From Actinomycetota bacterium (GTDB lineage Bacteria; Actinomycetota; Acidimicrobiia; Acidimicrobiales; JACDEA01), in NCBI GenBank assembly GCA_013816725.1, contig JACDEA010000203.1:1-5134 (forward strand): a DNA stretch of 5,134 nt, given 5' to 3'. Numbering within the stretch: the stretch's first letter is position 1; each line of letters begins with the position of its first letter. Shown piece by piece: positions 1 to 5,134 of the stretch. The translations under genes and the position numbers were made by a program. The notes under the pieces were generated by a model. That model was given only the letters and a program-made list of their open reading frames with translations, searched no databases and had not been told where the DNA came from.

Positions 1-30
1 TCGGCCTGATATGACGTATTCGAGCGTCGG

Positions 31-42
31 TAACGTAAAGGG
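31..42 (+). promoter_or_regulatory. Possible leaderless promoter -10 element before the mutase gene
   Basis: The hexamer TAACGT at 31-36 fits the actinobacterial -10 pattern TANNNT and ends 6 nt before the ATG at 43. A transcript starting at the usual distance would therefore begin at or next to the A of the start codon. The six bases between (AAAGGG, 37-42) look like a purine-rich ribosome site, but they touch the ATG, which is too close for normal Shine-Dalgarno pairing. No convincing -35 box is visible; ATGACG at 11-16 is a partial match at poor spacing. The remaining bases 1-30 hold nothing I can assign. A TGA at 7-9 could end an upstream gene, but too little sequence is present to tell. 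Confidence 0.25.
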
Positions 43-1626
<1,584 letters not shown>

Positions 1627-1637
1627 ACGATTGGGCT

Positions 1638-1642
1638 GGAGG
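1638..1642 (+). promoter_or_regulatory. GGAGG ribosome-binding site with very short spacing
   Basis: A full GGAGG lies in the 17-nt gap between the mutase stop codon and the GTG at 1644, with only one base between. This is shorter than the usual 5-9 nt. No other in-frame ATG, GTG or TTG occurs in the next 40 codons, and the conserved family N-terminus starts about 12 residues in, so the GTG start still stands. Initiation may rely on coupling to translation of the mutase gene. Confidence 0.4.
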
Positions 1643-1643
1643 C

Positions 1644-2279
1644 GTGAGCGATTTCGAACCCGAGAAGATCGCGACGTCGTACGACGTCGTCGCCCAGGAC
1701 TACGCCGCCAAGTTCTTCGACGAGCTCGACGACAAGCCGGGCGACCGCGCGCTGCTCGATGACATCGCGACGCGAACCAACGGCATCATCTGTGACCTCG
1801 GCTGCGGACCCGGTCACGTCGCGCGCTACCTCGCCACACGAGGCGCCGATGTCCTCGGCGTCGACCTGTCGCAGGAGATGGTCGCCGTGGCACGGCGTCG
1901 CAATCCGGGACTGCGGTTCGAGCAGAGCAACATGCTCGACCTCGGCTGGGTGGACGCCGAGGCGTGGGGTGGCGTCGTCGCCTTCTACTCGCTGATCCAC
2001 ATCGTCCGGCGGCGTGTACCCGACGCGCTCGCCGAGATTCGGCGCGTGCTGCGTCGGGGCGGGTTGCTTGCCGTCGGCGCGCACGCCGGCGAGGGCGAAA
2101 TCCGTGCCGACGGGTTCCTCGGCCACCACGTCCCCTTCGCTGGCACGTACTTCGAGCTCGACGAGCTGCGTTCGTTCATCGATGACGCGGGCTTCGAGGT
2201 CGAGCGCGCCATCGAGCGACCGCCCTACGAGCGCGAGGGCGGCCCCAGGCTGTACGTGGTAGCGAAACGAGGCGCGTAG
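1644..2279 (+). CDS. Class I SAM-dependent methyltransferase
   Basis: This 211-aa soluble protein has the Rossmann-fold layout of the Methyltransf_11/25 type. SAM motif I is DLGCGPG (residues 51-57). The acidic residue after strand 2 is Asp74 in GVDLS. NMLDL (96-100) fits the segment lining the adenine pocket. The strand with motif IV is VVAFYSLIHI (111-120), and RRVLRRGG (133-140) precedes strand 5. The N-terminal YDVVAQDYA (13-21) and the C-terminal AGFEVE then RPPY are common in small-molecule methyltransferases of this type. The length is normal for a single-domain enzyme with no added recognition domain, so the substrate cannot be read from the sequence. The gene starts with GTG 17 nt after the mutase and ends 11 nt before the flavoprotein gene, so it is probably co-transcribed with both. 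I see no frameshift or missing cofactor motif. Confidence 0.9.
   Translation: MSDFEPEKIATSYDVVAQDYAAKFFDELDDKPGDRALLDDIATRTNGIICDLGCGPGHVARYLATRGADVLGVDLSQEMVAVARRRNPGLRFEQSNMLDLGWVDAEAWGGVVAFYSLIHIVRRRVPDALAEIRRVLRRGGLLAVGAHAGEGEIRADGFLGHHVPFAGTYFELDELRSFIDDAGFEVERAIERPPYEREGGPRLYVVAKRGA
1672..1689. repeat. Perfect 18-bp palindrome inside the methyltransferase gene
   Basis: CGACGTCGTACGACGTCG reads the same on both strands and is centred between 1680 and 1681, about 36 nt into the methyltransferase gene (codons for the ATSYDVV stretch). The symmetry has no central loop, so it suits a protein-binding dyad better than an RNA hairpin. It is built from GAC/GTC/TCG codons, which are common here, so chance is a real alternative. 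Confidence 0.35.
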
Positions 2280-2290
2280 CCTCCTTCGCG

Positions 2291-3652
2291 ATGGCAGTTC
2301 GCTTCACGATCATCGGCGCCGGCCCCGCCGGCCTCCAGGCGGCCACGCACGCGGCGCGCTTGGGCGCCGACGTGACCATGATCGAGCGCGACATCGTGGG
2401 CGGCGCCGCCAACTTGTGGGACTGCATTCCGTCGAAGGCGATGATCGCCACCGGCGGTGTGCTGTCCGAGACCCGGCGGGCCGAGGTGATGGGACTCTCG
2501 CCGCTCGACCCACGGCCCGACCTCGACCGGCTCCGCGACCGCATCCAACGCATCGAGGGCGGACTCAACGCGGCGGCGTGCTCGTTGCTCGACAGCCAGG
2601 GTGTCCGCATCATCGAAGGGTCGGGCCGGCTCAAGGGTCCCCACGAGGTCGTGGTCGAAACGGCCACCGGGGTCGAGGAGGTCGACGCCGACGCGGTCCT
2701 CATCAGCACCGGCAGCCGGCCCCGGATTCCCGAGTGGGCGGCAGTCGACGGCGAGCGCATCCTCACCACGCGGCAGGCCTACCCGCCGGCCGAGTTGCCC
2801 GAGCACCTCATCGTCATCGGCTCCGGCGTCACCGGCGTCGAGTTCGTGCACATGTTCCGCTCGTTCGGATCGAAGGTGACGCTCATCGTCAGCCGCCAGC
2901 AGGTGCTGCCGGCCAAGGACCCTGAGGTGGCCGCCGCGCTGGAGGACGACTTCCTCAAGACCGGCGTGGCGCTGCTGAAAGGGGCGCGGGCGACGGCTAT
3001 CGACCGCGAGGGCGACACGATTGCCGTGCGGTGTGACGACGGGCGGGTGGCCCAGGGCTCGCACGCGCTCCTCGCCATCGGGTCGATCCCCAACTCCGAG
3101 GGCCTCGGCCTCGACGAGGCGGGTGTGGAGGTGGACGGCGCCGGTTACGTGCCCGTGAACCAGCACTGCCAGTCCAACGTGCAGCACGTCTACGCGGCCG
3201 GTGACGTGTCGGGGCGGTTGCCGCTGGCCTCGGTGGCGTCGATGCAGGGCCGCAAGGTGGCCGAGCACGTCATGGGTCTGCACACCCGCGAGCACCGTCA
3301 CCTCGACTACGACAAGGCGGCCAGCGCGATCTTCACCGAGCCCGAGATCGCAGACGTCGGGCTGGCCGAGGCCGAGGCCTTCGCCATCGGCCGCAAGATC
3401 CGGGTCACCAAGGTGCCGTTCGCGGCCAACGCCCGGGCCCAGATCGACGGCGACCCGCGCGGCTTCGTCAAGATCGTCTCCGATCCGGCCACCGGCGTCG
3501 TCCTGGGGGGATCGATCGTTGGGCGGGGCGCCTCGGAGCTGATCTCGGTGATCGCGCTGGCAGTGACGGCCAACCTCAAGGTCACCGACATCGTCGAGAG
3601 CGTCCTCGTGCATCCCGCGCTAGCCGAAGCGCTCGCGGATGCCGCTGAATAG
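2291..3652 (+). CDS. lpdA: FAD-dependent NAD(P)H oxidoreductase, LpdA (Rv3303c)-like, lacking one redox cysteine
   Basis: This 453-aa protein has the full plan of flavoprotein disulfide reductases: FAD motif GAGPAG (9-14) with Glu32, NAD(P) motif GSGVTG (177-182), second FAD motif YAAGD (301-305) and a C-terminal dimerisation domain (about 340-453). The redox site, normally GGxCxxxxC, reads GGAANLWDCIPSK (37-49), so the first cysteine is Ala40 and only Cys45 remains. M. tuberculosis LpdA (Rv3303c) has the same loss; it is reported not to be a lipoamide dehydrogenase but to reduce quinones with NAD(P)H. PLASVASMQGR (311-321) also closely matches that protein. After the NAD(P) motif the usual acidic residue is Ser201 followed by Arg202, so NADPH may be accepted. 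Unlike LpdA, the C-terminal His441-Glu446 pair (HPALAE) is kept. The start has no clear Shine-Dalgarno and lies 11 nt after the methyltransferase stop. Automatic annotation as dihydrolipoyl dehydrogenase would probably be wrong. The gene symbol rests on family resemblance. Confidence 0.88.
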   Translation: MAVRFTIIGAGPAGLQAATHAARLGADVTMIERDIVGGAANLWDCIPSKAMIATGGVLSETRRAEVMGLSPLDPRPDLDRLRDRIQRIEGGLNAAACSLLDSQGVRIIEGSGRLKGPHEVVVETATGVEEVDADAVLISTGSRPRIPEWAAVDGERILTTRQAYPPAELPEHLIVIGSGVTGVEFVHMFRSFGSKVTLIVSRQQVLPAKDPEVAAALEDDFLKTGVALLKGARATAIDREGDTIAVRCDDGRVAQGSHALLAIGSIPNSEGLGLDEAGVEVDGAGYVPVNQHCQSNVQHVYAAGDVSGRLPLASVASMQGRKVAEHVMGLHTREHRHLDYDKAASAIFTEPEIADVGLAEAEAFAIGRKIRVTKVPFAANARAQIDGDPRGFVKIVSDPATGVVLGGSIVGRGASELISVIALAVTANLKVTDIVESVLVHPALAEALADAAE

Positions 3653-4539
3653 TGAAATGGCGCGTCGCGTTGGTGGCCGCGCTCGTTGTGCTGAGCGCCT
3701 GTTCGTCTGAGAAACCGTCGACGCAGCAGACGACGCAGAAGGCGACCCAGAAGCCGACCACCGGGACCACGAGCGGCGAGTCCGCCGGGGTCACCGTTGT
3801 GGCCGCCGGCGACATCGCCTGCCCACAGTCGCTGGCCTGCACCGACACCAGCGCACTGGTGGAGGCGCAACACCCGACCGCGGTGCTCGCCCTCGGCGAC
3901 ATCCAGTACGAGCGGGGCGAGCTGCAGGATTTCTTGGCGGTGTACGACAAGTCGTGGGGCCGCTTCAAGAAGATCACCCATCCGACGCCGGGCAACCACG
4001 AATACTCCACGACCGGCGCGGGCGGCTACTTCGCCTATTGGAAGGTGAAGCCGTGGTACAGCATCGACGTCGGCGCGTGGCACATCATCTCGCTCAACTC
4101 CAACTGCCGCAGCATCGGCGGGTGCGGACCGGGCTCGCCCATGGAGCGGTGGCTGCGCGCCGACTTGGCCGCCCACCCGGCCAAGTGCACGCTGGCGTTC
4201 TGGCACCACCCCCGCTGGTCGTCCGGCCTCCACGGCAGCGACGCCGGCTACGACCACTTGTGGTCCGTGCTGGCCGACAGCGCGGCCGACGTCGTCCTCT
4301 CCGGCCACGACCATCACTACGAGCGCTTCGCCCCCGATCGTGGCATCCGCCAATTCGTCGCCGGCACCGGGGGCCGCTCGCTCTACCCGGTGGTCAACCG
4401 CGAGCAGGGCAGCGAGGTCGTCAACGACAGCGCGTATGGCGTCCTCGACCTCACCCTGCGGCCGTCGGGCTACGACTGGGAGTTCGTGCCGGCGGCCGCC
4501 TCAAAGTTTCGAGATAGCGGGCACACTGAATGTCGATGA
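3652..4539 (+). CDS. Exported lipoprotein, purple-acid-phosphatase-like metallophosphoesterase
   Basis: This 295-aa protein is predicted to be lipid-anchored outside the cytoplasmic membrane, where it would hydrolyse phosphate esters with a two-metal centre. The N-terminus has Lys2/Arg4, a hydrophobic run and lipobox LSAC ending at Cys17, followed by a flexible Thr/Gln/Lys/Ser linker (about 18-46). The calcineurin-like domain shows GDIA (Asp54), GDIQY (Asp83, Tyr86), GNHE (114-117), WHHP (184-187) and GHDHHYER (218-225). Tyr86 in GDxxY is the ligand typical of purple acid phosphatases. Six cysteines after the anchor (57, 63, 152, 158, 179, 294) could form disulfides. The GTG start shares its G with the TAG stop of the flavoprotein gene (TAGTG), which implies translational coupling. 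The lipobox lies at the expected distance from this GTG; the nearby ATG at 3657 is out of frame. The substrate is unknown; phosphomonoesters or phosphodiesters are both possible. Confidence 0.9.
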   Translation: MKWRVALVAALVVLSACSSEKPSTQQTTQKATQKPTTGTTSGESAGVTVVAAGDIACPQSLACTDTSALVEAQHPTAVLALGDIQYERGELQDFLAVYDKSWGRFKKITHPTPGNHEYSTTGAGGYFAYWKVKPWYSIDVGAWHIISLNSNCRSIGGCGPGSPMERWLRADLAAHPAKCTLAFWHHPRWSSGLHGSDAGYDHLWSVLADSAADVVLSGHDHHYERFAPDRGIRQFVAGTGGRSLYPVVNREQGSEVVNDSAYGVLDLTLRPSGYDWEFVPAAASKFRDSGHTECR

Positions 4540-5134
4540 CAGGCGAGGAGGTCACCAGCGACGAGGCCGCCGCCGTGTTCCGCCGCGCCGCCGAAATCGA
4601 CCAAGGGCGCCAGACCGGCGACGGTCGAGCGCTCGACCTGGCCGCCCTCGAGCAAGCAGGGATCGAAGCCGGTCTGTCGCGCGCCTCGATCCGCCAGGCG
4701 CTGGCCGAGGTGCGGGCCGGCGCGCTCGAGCCGCTCGTCGCCCGACCCGACGCCGTCGTGACGCGGACCCTGCGGGCCAGCGCCGCGCAGGTGGATCGCC
4801 ACGTCGACCGCTTCATGCGCCAGCAGAAGTTCCGCGTCGTGCGTCGCCTCGGCGACCGCACCGTGTGGGAGCCCGACCGCAGCTTCGGGGCCACTGTGGT
4901 CAAGACCCTCGACATCAACCGCCGCATCGTGCTGCGCGAGGTCAGCCAGTTGACGACGTGCGTCGTGGCCGTTCCCGGCGAGCACCAACACGCGCACATG
5001 CGGTTCGAGCTGGACCTGGCCCGCGTGCGTCGCGGGTGGTACTCGATGCCGGTGGTGCTCGGCGGTGTCGGTGCCGCCGGGGTCGCCGTACGTCGTGCCC
5101 GGGCCCTCGTCCCCGGGCGACATCTGGTCAGCGG
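4536..5134 (+). CDS. Unrecognised protein, 3' end beyond the window
   Basis: An open frame of 199 codons runs to the window edge without a stop. Its ATG overlaps the TGA of the phosphoesterase gene (ATGA), a classic coupling arrangement; an in-frame ATG at 4530 is an alternative start adding Met-Ser. Residues 5-60 look like two or three helices of the form DEAAAVFRRAAEID ... DLAALEQAGIEAGLSRASIRQALAEV. I have the impression that such a helical segment precedes varied domains in other bacterial proteins, sometimes membrane-linked. Residues about 75-165 (starting VTRTLRAS, later HAHMRFELDL) alternate polar and hydrophobic residues like a beta-rich domain, possibly a ligand-binding SRPBCC-type fold, but this is a weak guess. 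MPVVLGGVGAAGVAV (171-185), followed by RRARA, could be a membrane helix. Third positions are G/C-rich as in the neighbours, supporting a real gene. I assign no function. Confidence 0.75.
   Translation, partial: MTGEEVTSDEAAAVFRRAAEIDQGRQTGDGRALDLAALEQAGIEAGLSRASIRQALAEVRAGALEPLVARPDAVVTRTLRASAAQVDRHVDRFMRQQKFRVVRRLGDRTVWEPDRSFGATVVKTLDINRRIVLREVSQLTTCVVAVPGEHQHAHMRFELDLARVRRGWYSMPVVLGGVGAAGVAVRRARALVPGRHLVS

Noticed and set aside
2225..3613. Open frame of 462 codons on the - strand
   Set aside because: It lies opposite the flavoprotein gene, whose motifs are unmistakable. Its product is Asp/Arg/Val/His-rich with no domain, as expected for the mirror of a GC-biased gene.
2291..3652. Dihydrolipoyl dehydrogenase or mercuric reductase
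   Set aside because: The first redox cysteine is Ala40, so the required disulfide cannot form, and the N-terminus has no heavy-metal domain.
3307..4353. Open frame of 348 codons on the - strand
   Set aside because: It spans the junction of two real + strand genes and encodes a low-complexity Ala/Arg/Val/Gly-rich product without motifs.
4470..5123. Open frame of 217 codons on the - strand
   Set aside because: The + strand frame in the same place overlaps its neighbour by ATGA, fits the operon direction and has a more protein-like composition.

Overview
The window is GC-rich and coding almost end to end, with five tightly packed genes all on the + strand. Codon use has a strong G/C bias at third positions. 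Together with a flavoprotein that resembles mycobacterial LpdA, this points to a high-GC actinobacterium. I cannot fix the lineage from the sequence. Acidimicrobiia-like or environmental actinobacteria would fit, but that is a guess.

Layout: (1) 43-1626, catalytic large subunit of a B12-dependent acyl-CoA mutase. It carries the residues expected for a carboxylate-bearing substrate such as methylmalonyl-CoA and has no cobalamin-binding domain of its own. (2) 1644-2279, a small class I SAM-dependent methyltransferase. (3) 2291-3652, a two-dinucleotide-fold flavoprotein of the disulfide-reductase superfamily. It lacks the first redox cysteine, like M. tuberculosis LpdA (Rv3303c), but keeps the C-terminal His-Glu pair. 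(4) 3652-4539, a predicted exported lipoprotein with a purple-acid-phosphatase-like metallophosphoesterase domain. (5) 4536-5134, the start of an unrecognised protein that runs off the window.

The intergenic distances are 17 nt, 11 nt, a 1-nt overlap (TAGTG) and a 4-nt overlap (ATGA). There is no room for internal terminators, so co-transcription is likely. The 42 nt before the first gene hold a TANNNT -10-like hexamer placed so that transcription could begin at the start codon itself (a leaderless mRNA). This is tentative.

Functionally the genes do not form an obvious pathway. The mutase would feed the methylmalonyl-CoA/succinyl-CoA node but needs a B12-binding partner subunit that is not seen here. 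The flavoprotein is more likely a NAD(P)H-dependent quinone or small-molecule reductase than a lipoamide dehydrogenase. The phosphoesterase acts outside the cytoplasmic membrane. I found no RNA gene, CRISPR array, insertion sequence or phage feature. The most interesting points are the residue pattern of the flavoprotein, the stand-alone mutase subunit with an altered CoA-entrance segment, and the unrecognised terminal gene.
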